The notes beneath the pieces are model-generated. The model searched no databases. It was not told the DNA's origin and worked only from the letters and a program-made list of their open reading frames with translations. This document shows positions 5,771 through 12,255 of a stretch of 12,255 nucleotides of DNA, piece by piece. The stretch comes from a bacterium (GTDB lineage Bacteria; Bacillota_I; Bacilli_A; RF39; UBA660). Position numbers and translations under genes: made by a program. How positions within the stretch are numbered: position 1 is the first letter of the stretch; every line of letters begins with the position of its first letter. Where the stretch lies: the NCBI GenBank assembly GCA_014846175.1, contig RKAV01000067.1:1-12255 (forward strand). The letters run 5' to 3'.

Positions 5771-8035
5771 TTAATCTTCATCGCCATTATCTAGCTTTAC
5801 CAACACTTCTCTTGGTTTACTACCATTAGTAGGTCCAATTATACCACGTTCTTCTAATAAATCGATTATTCTAGCTGCTCTATTATAACCAACTTTAAAT
5901 CTTCTTTGTAATAGTGAGGCACTTGCTTTTTGTTGTTCAACAACAAAAGCTACTACATCATTATAAAGTTCGTCATCATCATCTTCTATTTGTTCCATAT
6001 CTTCTTTTTGACTAGCTGATTTATCCATATTACTATTAGCATCTAGATTTAAGAAAGCTTCATTATACTCTGCTTTTTGTTGTTCAATTGTATAATCTAT
6101 TATCTTCTTAATCTCATCATCCGCAATAAATGCTCCTTGAATTCTTTGAGGGGATGCTTCTCCCATTGGTAAGAATAACATATCACCTTTACCAAGTAGT
6201 TTTTCTGCTCCTGTTGAATCAAGAATAGTACGAGAATCTATTCCACTACTAACAGCAAAGGAAATACGTGATGGAATATTAGCTTTTACAACACCAGTGA
6301 TAACATCAGTTGATGGTCTTTGGGTGGCAATGATTAAATGAATACCAGCTGCTCTTGCCATTTGGGTAATACGCATAATTGATGCTTCTACATCCTTACT
6401 AGCTACTAACATCAAGTCAGCTAATTCATCTACTATTACTACAATATAAGGCATTCTAGGTATTTTACTATCATCACTCAAATTTTTATTTTTATCATCA
6501 ATATAACTATTATAAGTAGTTATATTTTTAGTATGACTTTCTTCAAACACTTCATAACGGCGTTCCATCTCTGCTACAATTTTATTTAATGCTACGCTTG
6601 CTTTTTTAGGATCTGTTACAACAGGGCATAATAGATGTGGTACCCCATTATAAACTGATAATTCTACTTTCTTAGGATCAACCATAACAAGTTTAACTTC
6701 ATCTGGTCTTGTTCGCATTAAAATAGAAGCAATTATTCCATTGATACAAACAGATTTACCACTACCTGTAGAACCAGCTACTAATAAGTGTGGTGTCTTA
6801 TCAATCTCACACCAAACAACATTACCCATGATATTTTTACCAAGTGGACAAAGTAATTTACTACTACTTTTACTAGCAGGTACTTTTTCCATTACCTCTC
6901 TAAATGATACTGGTGTTGTTTCTCTATTAGGTATTTCAATACCAACAGTACTCTTACCAGGAATTGGTGCTTCTATTCTTATATCTTTTGCAGCAAGTAC
7001 AAGAGCAATTTCTTTATGTATACTTAATACTTTATTAAGTTTAGTACCTGTTTGTAACTCAAGTTCATACTGGGTAACGGTAGGTCCAATATGTACTTCT
7101 ACTACTTTACCAATAACACCAAAGTCTTTTAATACCTTTTCTAGTGTTTCAATATTCTTCTCAACTACTCCTGCTTCACTCTTACCTTTATTCTTCTTAA
7201 CAGGATTTAAAATAGATATTGGAGGTAAAGTATAGTTACCATTATGAATAATAACTGGTTTATTAACCACTTCTTCTTTTATTGGTTCTTCTTTAACTTC
7301 ATCCTTAGTATTAATCTTAGTCAACTCATTTATATTAGAAACAGTAACTTTTCTATCATCCTTAGCTTCCTCTTCTCCTCCTGTAATAACAGGTTTTTTA
7401 CTTGCTTCAAAACTAGTATCTTTTACATCTTTTATCTTATTTTCTTTCTTAGGTAACATTTCCTTTGCTTTCATACTAGTATTCTTAACAAAATCAGCAA
7501 TAGAAAAACCAGTAAATAAAGAAAGTCCTGCTATACATAAAGTCCAAGATACAATTTTCATTCCATTATAAGAGAATAATGATGTAAATAAAACACTAAA
7601 TGTACACCCAATTATACCTCCCCCTATTACATCAATAGTAGCATTACTATTCATAATAGTAGAAAATGCTACTGTTAATTGATCTACTGTTTCCTGAAAC
7701 ACTTTTATAGCATTATAATTATTAACTGCTATATATTCTTCGTGCATCAAAGATAATATTCCTATCATAAATAGATAAACACCTAACATTTTAGTAGTAA
7801 AGAAATTAGGCCATTCTCTTTTGATTATTAGATATCCACCTAATACTAATAATAATATTAATAATATGTTATAAAATACTCCTACTAAAAAAACAGCAAA
7901 AGAAGAAATTAAGTTACCAACTGGTCCATACTTACCAATACCAATAATACCAGTAAGTAAAAATATTACTCCGTATAATTCACTACTATAAGCAAAGCCT
8001 TTCTTCTTTTCCCTTTTAGTCTTCTTTTTAGCCAT
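5771..8035 (-). CDS. ftsK: DNA translocase FtsK/SpoIIIE
   Basis: Membrane-anchored hexameric ATPase that pumps chromosomal DNA through the division septum. The 754 residues are typical of the SpoIIIE/SftA-length family. Residues ~18-180 hold about four or five membrane segments; ~185-290 is a charged Lys/Glu-rich linker; ~290-400 is the alpha domain (V-E-V-H-I-G-P-T-V-T-Q-Y-E). The beta motor has Walker A GSTGSGKS at 421-428, Walker B IVVIVDE at 531-537 and the family motif ATQRPSTDVITGVVKANIP at 570-588. Residues ~690-750 are the winged-helix gamma domain (LQRRFKVGYNRAARIIDLLE) that reads the oriented KOPS/SRS sequences. The ATG is preceded at 7 bases by GAAGG, so the start is firm. ftsK versus spoIIIE cannot be decided from sequence alone. 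It sits after the terminator of the preceding operon and before a new promoter, so it may be its own unit. Confidence 0.97.
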   Translation of the reverse strand: MAKKKTKREKKKGFAYSSELYGVIFLLTGIIGIGKYGPVGNLISSFAVFLVGVFYNILLILLLVLGGYLIIKREWPNFFTTKMLGVYLFMIGILSLMHEEYIAVNNYNAIKVFQETVDQLTVAFSTIMNSNATIDVIGGGIIGCTFSVLFTSLFSYNGMKIVSWTLCIAGLSLFTGFSIADFVKNTSMKAKEMLPKKENKIKDVKDTSFEASKKPVITGGEEEAKDDRKVTVSNINELTKINTKDEVKEEPIKEEVVNKPVIIHNGNYTLPPISILNPVKKNKGKSEAGVVEKNIETLEKVLKDFGVIGKVVEVHIGPTVTQYELELQTGTKLNKVLSIHKEIALVLAAKDIRIEAPIPGKSTVGIEIPNRETTPVSFREVMEKVPASKSSSKLLCPLGKNIMGNVVWCEIDKTPHLLVAGSTGSGKSVCINGIIASILMRTRPDEVKLVMVDPKKVELSVYNGVPHLLCPVVTDPKKASVALNKIVAEMERRYEVFEESHTKNITTYNSYIDDKNKNLSDDSKIPRMPYIVVIVDELADLMLVASKDVEASIMRITQMARAAGIHLIIATQRPSTDVITGVVKANIPSRISFAVSSGIDSRTILDSTGAEKLLGKGDMLFLPMGEASPQRIQGAFIADDEIKKIIDYTIEQQKAEYNEAFLNLDANSNMDKSASQKEDMEQIEDDDDELYNDVVAFVVEQQKASASLLQRRFKVGYNRAARIIDLLEERGIIGPTNGSKPREVLVKLDNGDED

Positions 8036-8054
8036 ATAAACACCTTCTTCTTAG

Positions 8055-8066
8055 ATTATAATTATA
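8055..8066 (-). promoter_or_regulatory. Possible -10 elements for ftsK
   Basis: Two overlapping-phase TATAAT hexamers (8066-8061 and 8060-8055) lie 20-30 bases before the ftsK ATG, downstream of the terminator of the previous operon. No convincing -35 is seen at 16-18 bases from either. A promoter is expected here because transcription from upstream should stop at 8096-8117, but the exact site is uncertain. Confidence 0.35.
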
Positions 8067-8095
8067 TTGTAACACAATCCTATCTTATCTAAAAG

Positions 8096-8117
8096 AAAAA
8101 ATCTCTTATAAAGAGAC
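8096..8117 (-). terminator. Intrinsic terminator of the cdsA-rseP operon
   Basis: On the minus strand the 6-pair stem TCTCTT / AAGAGA with loop TAT is followed by a run of six T. It starts at the TAG stop codon of the membrane-anchored gene and closes the cdsA-rseP unit before ftsK. Confidence 0.75.
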
Positions 8118-8935
8118 TATTTCGTTAAAGATATTAAATAACTATTTTCTATATTATTATCAGTTTCAAAAGTATATGTATATATATTAAACATACCTTT
8201 ATATTTCTCATACTGTGTCTTTACTCTTTTAGCTAATTCTTCGTTATCCATATTTTCATCACCATATATTTTATAAAGATCAAATATTTCATTTCTATTA
8301 TTAATAGCGTCATTATAATTACCATAAAATCTAGTAGTTAATCCTACTGTTACATAATTAGAAAAAGCTTTTCTAACTCTTATTTTATAGGTTGTTTTAC
8401 TATTTGTTTCTTTACTTCCATCTATATAGTAACTATATATTCTTGAAATAGCATCACCATCATGACCATGATTACTATAATCTGCTTTATATAAGTCAGT
8501 AGCTTTATCATAGACTATTAATGGTAAATTATCAATTGGACATAAATATGCTGTAATAGGAGTATAAGTAATACTATTACCAAAATATTCTTTTAAGTAA
8601 GATTCTATTTCTTTACTACTTACCCCTTTATTAAATTTTTGATAATTGTTTTTCATATAAAACAAAAACTTCTCATCATCTGTCATATCAATAGGTTTTT
8701 TATTTTCTACCAGGGTAATAAAATAATTATCATATATCTTTATTTTATCAAGAAGAGTATTAACTTCCTCATCAGTTAGTTTAGAAGATATTATTTCTTC
8801 TTCTTTTTCTTCTAAGTTATCATTGTCTACAGTACTATTAAATTTTTTAAAACCAAATAATAAGAATAAAGTTATTGCTATTATTAGTACAATTACTAAA
8901 ATAATTATTATTTTCTTTTTATTTTTCTTTTTCAT
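8117..8935 (-). CDS. Membrane-anchored protein of unknown function
   Basis: A 272-residue protein I do not recognise. A Lys-rich N-terminus (MKKKNKKK) precedes one hydrophobic segment at residues ~9-29 (IIIILVIVLIIAITLFLLFG), with no lipobox Cys and no clear cleavage site, so it is likely a single-pass protein with its bulk outside the cell. Residues 35-60 are acidic (LEEKEEEII); the remainder is a mixed fold rich in Tyr and Asn, with L-T-D-E-E-V near 53 and a SNHGHDGDAISRIYSYYIDG segment mid-protein. GAGGT lies about 5 bases before the ATG, and the gene begins 8 bases after the rseP stop. It is the last gene of the cdsA-rseP unit and is followed directly by a terminator. Being next to a site-2 protease it could be a substrate or partner, but that is only a contextual guess. 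Confidence 0.85.
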   Translation of the reverse strand: MKKKNKKKIIIILVIVLIIAITLFLLFGFKKFNSTVDNDNLEEKEEEIISSKLTDEEVNTLLDKIKIYDNYFITLVENKKPIDMTDDEKFLFYMKNNYQKFNKGVSSKEIESYLKEYFGNSITYTPITAYLCPIDNLPLIVYDKATDLYKADYSNHGHDGDAISRIYSYYIDGSKETNSKTTYKIRVRKAFSNYVTVGLTTRFYGNYNDAINNRNEIFDLYKIYGDENMDNEELAKRVKTQYEKYKGMFNIYTYTFETDNNIENSYLISLTK

Positions 8936-8943
8936 TACTACCT

Positions 8944-9978
8944 CTAAAATAATCTTAATATATCATTAAATGTTACATAGACCATCAATGCCATTAATAA
9001 GAATAAACCAACAGTATGAATCATTGCTTCTGTTTCTGCTTTAACTGGACTTCCCTTAATTTTTTCAATAATGATAAATAGAATATGTCCACCATCAAAA
9101 GCAGGTAATGGTAATAAGTTAATGAATCCAACATTTATTGATAGAAAAGCAAATAGGTATAATAGATTAGCAAGGCCACCACTTCTTTGTGTTCCTACTA
9201 CTTCATAAATACCAACCGGTCCAGATAACTGACTTATTTTAATATTACCAGTAAATAAACTAGCAACAGTTACCCACATTTGTCTAAATAATGCTCCTGT
9301 TTTAGTTACCATGTATTTTAAGGAAGATACTAATCCATATTCTTTCTTTCCTTGAAAGTTAATACCATAAGAATAAGTTACTTTATCATCTTTTATTTTC
9401 TTTTCAGGCATTATTTTATAGGTCTTAATACTTCCATCTTCTTTAGTAACAACAAATGTCGTTGCTTCTTTATGTTTATCAATGGTAAGATAAAGGGAAA
9501 TATCATCTCTTGTATTAATACGATGGCCATTAATTTCTTTGATAACATCGCCTTTTTCTAATCCTGCTAGATATGCTTTTGATCCTTTATTTACAGCAGT
9601 AATTAATGGTTCTGATGAAGGGCTTCCCCAAATAAGTCCTATAAAGAATAACATCAATATAGCTGATATAAAGTTAAAACCAGCTCCAAAAAACATTACT
9701 AAGAATCTCTGCCAAGGCTTTTTACCTTGTAAAGTTCTATCTTTAGGAATATTTTCTTCTTCACCTTCTTCGCCTGCTAACTGACAAAAGCCTCCAATTG
9801 GAATAAGTCTTAAGGAATAAGTTGTTTCTTTTCCTTTGTGTGATATAAGTTTAGGTCCCATTCCAAGTGCAAATTCATGGACATAAATTCCTGTTAATTT
9901 AGCAAAGAGAAAATGTCCACTCTCATGTATAAAGATTATTGCTCCTAGAATAAGAATAAAAATTAATAATGTTACCAT
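8944..9978 (-). CDS. rseP: Site-2 intramembrane zinc metalloprotease RseP/RasP
   Basis: Regulated intramembrane proteolysis enzyme (M50B) that cuts membrane-embedded anti-sigma factors and signal-peptide remnants. The 344 residues match Firmicute RasP/YluC rather than the longer double-PDZ E. coli RseP. The Zn-binding HESGH is at 18-22 in the first membrane helix (His18, Glu19, His22). A single PDZ domain spans ~125-200 (A-V-N-K-G-S-K-A-Y-L-A-G-L-E-K-G-D-V-I). The second active-site motif is N-L-L-P-L-P-A-F-D-G-G at 287-297 with Asp295; Phe replaces the usual Leu before Asp. A last membrane helix lies at ~322-336. AGGAGG is 4-5 bases before the ATG and overlaps the cdsA TAG. In Bacillus the order is uppS-cdsA-dxr-rasP-proS; here dxr is missing between cdsA and rseP. 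Confidence 0.96.
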   Translation of the reverse strand: MVTLLIFILILGAIIFIHESGHFLFAKLTGIYVHEFALGMGPKLISHKGKETTYSLRLIPIGGFCQLAGEEGEEENIPKDRTLQGKKPWQRFLVMFFGAGFNFISAILMLFFIGLIWGSPSSEPLITAVNKGSKAYLAGLEKGDVIKEINGHRINTRDDISLYLTIDKHKEATTFVVTKEDGSIKTYKIMPEKKIKDDKVTYSYGINFQGKKEYGLVSSLKYMVTKTGALFRQMWVTVASLFTGNIKISQLSGPVGIYEVVGTQRSGGLANLLYLFAFLSINVGFINLLPLPAFDGGHILFIIIEKIKGSPVKAETEAMIHTVGLFLLMALMVYVTFNDILRLF

Positions 9979-9986
9979 AAAACCTC

Positions 9987-10799
9987 CTATAATATTCCTA
10001 CAAATAGGATAAATGCTAATGCTACAAAGATTAAACTATCAAATCTATCAAGAATACCACCATGTCCAGGTATTAATGATGAATAATCTTTCACTTTATA
10101 GGTTCTTTTAATGCTAGAGAATACTAAATCACCTAACTGACCTATTAATGATAAGAAGAAAGTTATAAATATGATTAGTACTAGTGACATATTGGAATTG
10201 ATACCAACAAAGTAAAATGTTGATGCCACAAATGTTCCCATTAAAAGCCCACCTACTAAACCTTCTATTGTTTTATTAGGGCTAATAGTAGGACATAATT
10301 TGTGTTCTCCTATATAAAATCCTGTAAGATAAGCAAATACATCAGTAATTGTAGTTATTAATAAAATGTATATTAGATAGTTTAAATCATAATTTCTTAT
10401 TAAGATAATAAGTCCAAATGATAAACCAATAAATATAGATGAACCAATCATGTATAAAGCATCATTAATATTATAAGTATCATCTTTACTATTTAGGAAT
10501 AATAATGGTAGTAAAAAAATAAATATTAACAAAGCAAAAGCACGATAATCAGCCATATAAGTAAATACATTTTGATTATAACTTAATACTGTTAAAAATA
10601 AAACTATAAAGTAAGCAAAGAAACTAACAGTCTTTGGAAACTTTTTAGTATTTTCTCTTACTTTAATAAGTTCATAAATACCAGCTATAGCAAGTAATGT
10701 CATAAACATGGAAAAAGTAATACCTCCAAGTAATAATATTGGTATAAATATTAAAACCATAAAAACAGCACTCACTATTCTTTCCTTCATTTTTTTCAT
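9987..10799 (-). CDS. cdsA: Phosphatidate cytidylyltransferase (CDP-diglyceride synthase)
   Basis: Integral membrane enzyme that converts phosphatidate and CTP to CDP-diacylglycerol, the precursor of all anionic phospholipids. The family signature is complete near the C-terminus: S-x-I-K-R-T-Y-K-V-K-D-Y and then I-P-G-H-G-G-I-L-D-R-F-D, residues ~228-254 of 270. About seven or eight hydrophobic helices cover the rest. The start is the ATG at 10799 (MKKMKERIVSA), because GGAGG sits 7 bases upstream; the longer frame to 10886 would run back across the promoter and into the preceding terminator. The gene is first in the cdsA-rseP-unknown unit. Confidence 0.96.
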   Translation of the reverse strand: MKKMKERIVSAVFMVLIFIPILLLGGITFSMFMTLLAIAGIYELIKVRENTKKFPKTVSFFAYFIVLFLTVLSYNQNVFTYMADYRAFALLIFIFLLPLLFLNSKDDTYNINDALYMIGSSIFIGLSFGLIILIRNYDLNYLIYILLITTITDVFAYLTGFYIGEHKLCPTISPNKTIEGLVGGLLMGTFVASTFYFVGINSNMSLVLIIFITFFLSLIGQLGDLVFSSIKRTYKVKDYSSLIPGHGGILDRFDSLIFVALAFILFVGIL

Positions 10800-10806
10800 C
10801 TCTTGT

Positions 10807-10811
10807 CCTCC
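10807..10811 (-). promoter_or_regulatory. Shine-Dalgarno that fixes the cdsA start
   Basis: GGAGG on the minus strand lies 7 bases before the ATG at 10799. The likely transcription start is only a few bases upstream, so the cdsA leader is very short, about 13 bases. Confidence 0.75.
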
Positions 10812-10818
10812 CATTATA

Positions 10819-10847
10819 AGTATAATATAAAAGTTGACTTTTAACAA
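10819..10847 (-). promoter_or_regulatory. Promoter of the cdsA-rseP operon
   Basis: TTGTTA (10847-10842, four of six) and TATACT (10824-10819, five of six) are 17 bases apart. The -35 abuts the T-run of the khpA terminator, so one short stretch ends one operon and starts the next. Confidence 0.6.
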
Positions 10848-10848
10848 T

Positions 10849-10871
10849 AAAAAAAGGATATCTCTATCCCT
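10849..10871 (-). terminator. Intrinsic terminator of rpsP-khpA
   Basis: On the minus strand AGGGATA pairs with TATCCTT (loop GAGA, one G-T pair) and runs into seven T. The stem begins within the khpA TAG stop codon. Confidence 0.75.
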
Positions 10872-11115
10872 AAAACTTATCAGCATTAATCTTTACATAC
10901 TTATTATTGTTATTCATACAATTACTAGCTTGACAAAGAGTACGAATAGCATTAATTGTTTTACCATTTTTACCAATTAATCTCCCCATATCTTCTTCTT
11001 TAACTAATATTTCAATAGTAATAACATCATCAGATGAAAATTCTTTAATACTAATATCATCTTTATTAATTACAACTCCCTTAACAAGAGTCGTTACAAG
11101 TTTTACTAAATCCAT
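10870..11115 (-). CDS. khpA: KH-domain RNA-binding protein KhpA
   Basis: An 81-residue single KH-domain protein (YlqC family) that binds RNA and, with KhpB/Jag, affects cell elongation and division in streptococci and others. The nucleic-acid-binding G-x-x-G loop is GKNG at 48-51 within M-G-R-L-I-G-K-N-G-K-T-I-N-A-I-R-T-L. Length and position directly after rpsP are canonical. The rpsP TAA and khpA ATG share one A (TAATG), so translation is probably coupled; AAGGA lies about 9 bases upstream. Unlike Bacillus, no ylqD, rimM or trmD follows: a terminator comes at once. Confidence 0.94.
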   Translation of the reverse strand: MDLVKLVTTLVKGVVINKDDISIKEFSSDDVITIEILVKEEDMGRLIGKNGKTINAIRTLCQASNCMNNNNKYVKINADKF

Positions 11116-11396
11116 TATTTTGATTCCTTTTTAGTTTTATTATCAGCAAATTTTTTCATAATACCTTCGTTTTTTAATAGACTACGAACAGTATCAGAAG
11201 GAATTGCACCACGATCTAACCATTTAAGAGCTACTTCTTCATTAATCTTAGTAGTATTTTCTTTTTCTAGTGGATTATAAGTACCAACTAATTCAAGATA
11301 TTCACCATCACGTCTAGCTCTAGAATCAGTTACTACAATACGATAAGTTGGTCTTTTCTTAGCACCCATTCTCATTAAACGAATCTTAACAGCCAT
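11115..11396 (-). CDS. rpsP: Small-subunit ribosomal protein bS16
   Basis: bS16 of the 30S subunit, 93 residues, usual length. The N-terminus MAVKIRLMRMGAKKRPTYRI and the V-G-T-Y-N-P motif at 37-42 are diagnostic, as is the L-D-R-G-A-I-P-S-D-T-V segment at 60-70. The ATG at 11396 is used: AAAGGAG is 7 bases upstream, and the frame's more upstream TTG codon overlaps that site. It is the first gene of the rpsP-khpA unit. Confidence 0.98.
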   Translation of the reverse strand: MAVKIRLMRMGAKKRPTYRIVVTDSRARRDGEYLELVGTYNPLEKENTTKINEEVALKWLDRGAIPSDTVRSLLKNEGIMKKFADNKTKKESK

Positions 11397-11403
11397 ATTT
11401 CCA

Positions 11404-11410
11404 CTCCTTT
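11404..11410 (-). promoter_or_regulatory. Shine-Dalgarno of rpsP
   Basis: AAAGGAG on the minus strand, 7 bases before the ATG at 11396; it excludes the upstream TTG at 11414 as the start. Confidence 0.8.
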
Positions 11411-11425
11411 CCAATTACAGTTAAT

Positions 11426-11455
11426 ATTATAAAACACCAATCATAGCCTTGTCAA
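11426..11455 (-). promoter_or_regulatory. Consensus promoter of rpsP-khpA
   Basis: TTGACA (11455-11450) and TATAAT (11431-11426) are both perfect matches, separated by 18 bases. This is the strongest promoter in the window, as expected for a ribosomal protein. It lies about 20 bases from the stop of the preceding gene. Confidence 0.85.
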
Positions 11456-11471
11456 CCTTTTTTTGTTAACA

Positions 11472-12255
11472 TCATTTCACAACAAATGGATTCAAAGCTG
11501 TTCCATCACCTTTAGTTATTTGTGTATCAGCCTTTAGGTTAATAACTGGGCGGATCCCTAAGTAGTTATCCACGCTGTTCCACGGGTGCAAACTACCAGA
11601 GGAAAAAACACCCCAGACATACGCAGAAGAGTAGTTAGAACCGAAGTCAACAGGCGAAAGAGACCACTGATATTGTCCATTATATAAATAATAATTTGTA
11701 TTTGATGTATTAAATACACCTCCAGCCATTGCTATTTCATCAGCTGTAATTAGTGCCACGGGATAGTCTAGTTTTGCACTTGCATTTGATAATTTGAATT
11801 TATCATTAGCTTGTGCACATTTCAAACTTGGTGCTCCTCTATCCACATTTCTATTATATGAACCATAATATGTAGTTGAATCAGTTTTATATCCTGTTCT
11901 ACTTGAAATACTTCTATCATTACAAAATGTTTCATCAGCTAATTTTGAAGTATAAGCTGTTAGATTATTTTTATACCAATTATCTGTGGTTGTTTTAACA
12001 GCTGAATTTGTATTATTTGTTTGTGCAGTTGATAAACTTTTTGAACTATAACTTATTGGTTTTACTATCATTCTTGTATCATTTTGATACCCTGTTACTT
12101 TATATACCACATTACAAGATGTATTTAAACAACTATATAACTGACTTTTTACTATCTCATCATGATTATCTTTCCATGTTAATTGTTTTATTGTACCAGT
12201 TAAAGTAAATTTCTTAGTAGAAGCATCAAAGGTATACCCTGTTCCATAGTTATAT
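11472..12255 (-). CDS. Probable surface protein with a hypervariable lectin-like C-terminus, 5' end cut by window edge
   Basis: The last 260 codons of a longer gene; the frame is open to the window edge and the first in-frame Met-type codon (GTG at 12110) is internal, so the real start lies outside. The upstream part (Y-T-F-D-A-S-T-K-K-F-T-L-T-G-T and C-L-N-T-S-C) looks like an extracellular beta-sandwich-type repeat. Then come N-W-Y-K-N-N-L, L-A-D-E-T-F-C-N-D-R-S, V-A-L-I-T-A-D-E-I-A-M-A-G-G and W-S-L-S-P, ending in G-I-R-P-V-I-N-L-K. That order recalls the DUF6273/FGE-like C-type-lectin domains common in gut Bacillota and the class of fold used by DGR target proteins. The stretch W-S-L-S-P to G-I-R-P has GC-rich codons nearly free of A, unlike the rest of the gene. 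It ends in TGA with no terminator before the rpsP promoter. The function suggested is ligand binding at the cell surface; this is inference. Confidence 0.85.
   Translation of the reverse strand, partial: YNYGTGYTFDASTKKFTLTGTIKQLTWKDNHDEIVKSQLYSCLNTSCNVVYKVTGYQNDTRMIVKPISYSSKSLSTAQTNNTNSAVKTTTDNWYKNNLTAYTSKLADETFCNDRSISSRTGYKTDSTTYYGSYNRNVDRGAPSLKCAQANDKFKLSNASAKLDYPVALITADEIAMAGGVFNTSNTNYYLYNGQYQWSLSPVDFGSNYSSAYVWGVFSSGSLHPWNSVDNYLGIRPVINLKADTQITKGDGTALNPFVVK
11514..11547. repeat. Short inverted repeat just after the candidate variable region
   Basis: Arms AGTTATT and AATAACT (7 bases each) flank a 20-base loop immediately 3' of the A-poor segment, inside the coding sequence. DGR variable regions are often followed by a hairpin or cruciform, but this loop is long and 7-base A/T-rich arms arise easily by chance. 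Confidence 0.25.
11547..11669 (-). other. Candidate DGR variable region
   Basis: These 41 codons (Gln-Trp-Ser-Leu-Ser-Pro to Gly-Ile-Arg-Pro) have, by hand count on the coding strand, 18 A in 123 bases (15%) and 62 G+C (50%). Three nearby 60-base stretches of the same gene (11701-11760, 11821-11880, 11941-12000) have 21, 23 and 28 A. Only 2 of 41 codons end in A, and most end in T or C with Val, Asp, Gly, Ser, Asn, Tyr, His and Phe mixed together, as expected when AAY codons of a template repeat are randomised. A GC-rich GGGATCCGCCC ends the block, like an initiation-of-mutagenic-homing site. Template repeat and reverse transcriptase are not in the window. Confidence 0.6.

Noticed and set aside
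6741..7456. Two plus-strand open frames (6741-7235 and 7244-7456)
   Set aside because: They are antisense shadows of ftsK: the minus strand there encodes the translocase motor and linker with clear motifs, and the plus frames have no ribosome site or family features.
9352..9784. Plus-strand open frames opposite rseP
   Set aside because: Low-complexity shadows of the rseP coding sequence with no Shine-Dalgarno.
11547..11669. Horizontal transfer of a GC-rich fragment as the cause of the unusual base composition
   Set aside because: The block is only ~120 bases, sits between normal codons of the same domain, and its bias is mainly loss of A on the coding strand with T still common; adenine mutagenesis explains this better, though transfer is not formally excluded.
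12008..12208. 66-residue plus-strand frame
   Set aside because: Antisense to the surface-protein gene, whose frame continues through this region to the window edge.

Overview
The window comes from a very AT-rich, low-GC Gram-positive-type bacterium. Nearly every gene lies on the minus strand. The gene set (Zn-ribbon bL32, DUF177/YceD, FtsK/SpoIIIE, RseP/RasP, CdsA, KhpA, bS16) and strong Shine-Dalgarno sequences with TTGACA/TATAAT-type promoters fit a Bacillota member of the Bacilli/Mollicutes side, such as the uncultured gut RF39-like groups. That placement is inference. TGA is used as a stop (yceD and the right-edge gene), and the 1,439-codon frame at the left has no in-frame TGA, so the standard bacterial code applies rather than the Mycoplasma code.

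In minus-strand (transcription) order, right to left: (1) 12255-11472, the C-terminal part of a probable surface protein. Its last ~40 codons before a G-I-R-P-V-I-N-L motif are GC-rich and strikingly poor in A, like the variable region of a diversity-generating retroelement (DGR) target. (2) A near-perfect promoter, then rpsP-khpA and an intrinsic terminator (11396-10849). (3) A new promoter, then cdsA-rseP and an unknown membrane-anchored protein, ending in a terminator (10799-8096). (4) ftsK/spoIIIE (8035-5771). (5) A further promoter just after ftsK, then an HD-domain gene, yceD and rpmF in tight coupling, ending in a terminator that overlaps the rpmF stop (5769-4491). (6) A 170-base gap holding a second long hairpin and the promoter of (7), a giant uncharacterised gene of at least 1,439 codons (4319-1) that runs off the left edge.

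The core genes serve ribosome assembly (bS16, bL32, YceD, KhpA), phospholipid synthesis (CdsA), intramembrane proteolysis (RseP) and chromosome translocation (FtsK). The usual Bacillus neighbours (rimM/trmD after khpA; uppS and dxr around cdsA/rseP) are absent here.

The two best leads are the DGR-like variable segment at 11547-11669 and the N-terminus of bL32. Starting from the ATG chosen by its Shine-Dalgarno, bL32 begins with a nine-residue leader resembling the one that the Prp protease removes from bL27 in Firmicutes; cleavage after the Phe would leave exactly the canonical Ala-Val-Pro-Phe-Arg-Lys end of bL32. The giant left-edge protein, with degenerate internal repeats and a Cys-rich C-terminal domain, is the largest unexplained item. 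No tRNA, rRNA, CRISPR array, insertion sequence or reverse transcriptase gene was seen.
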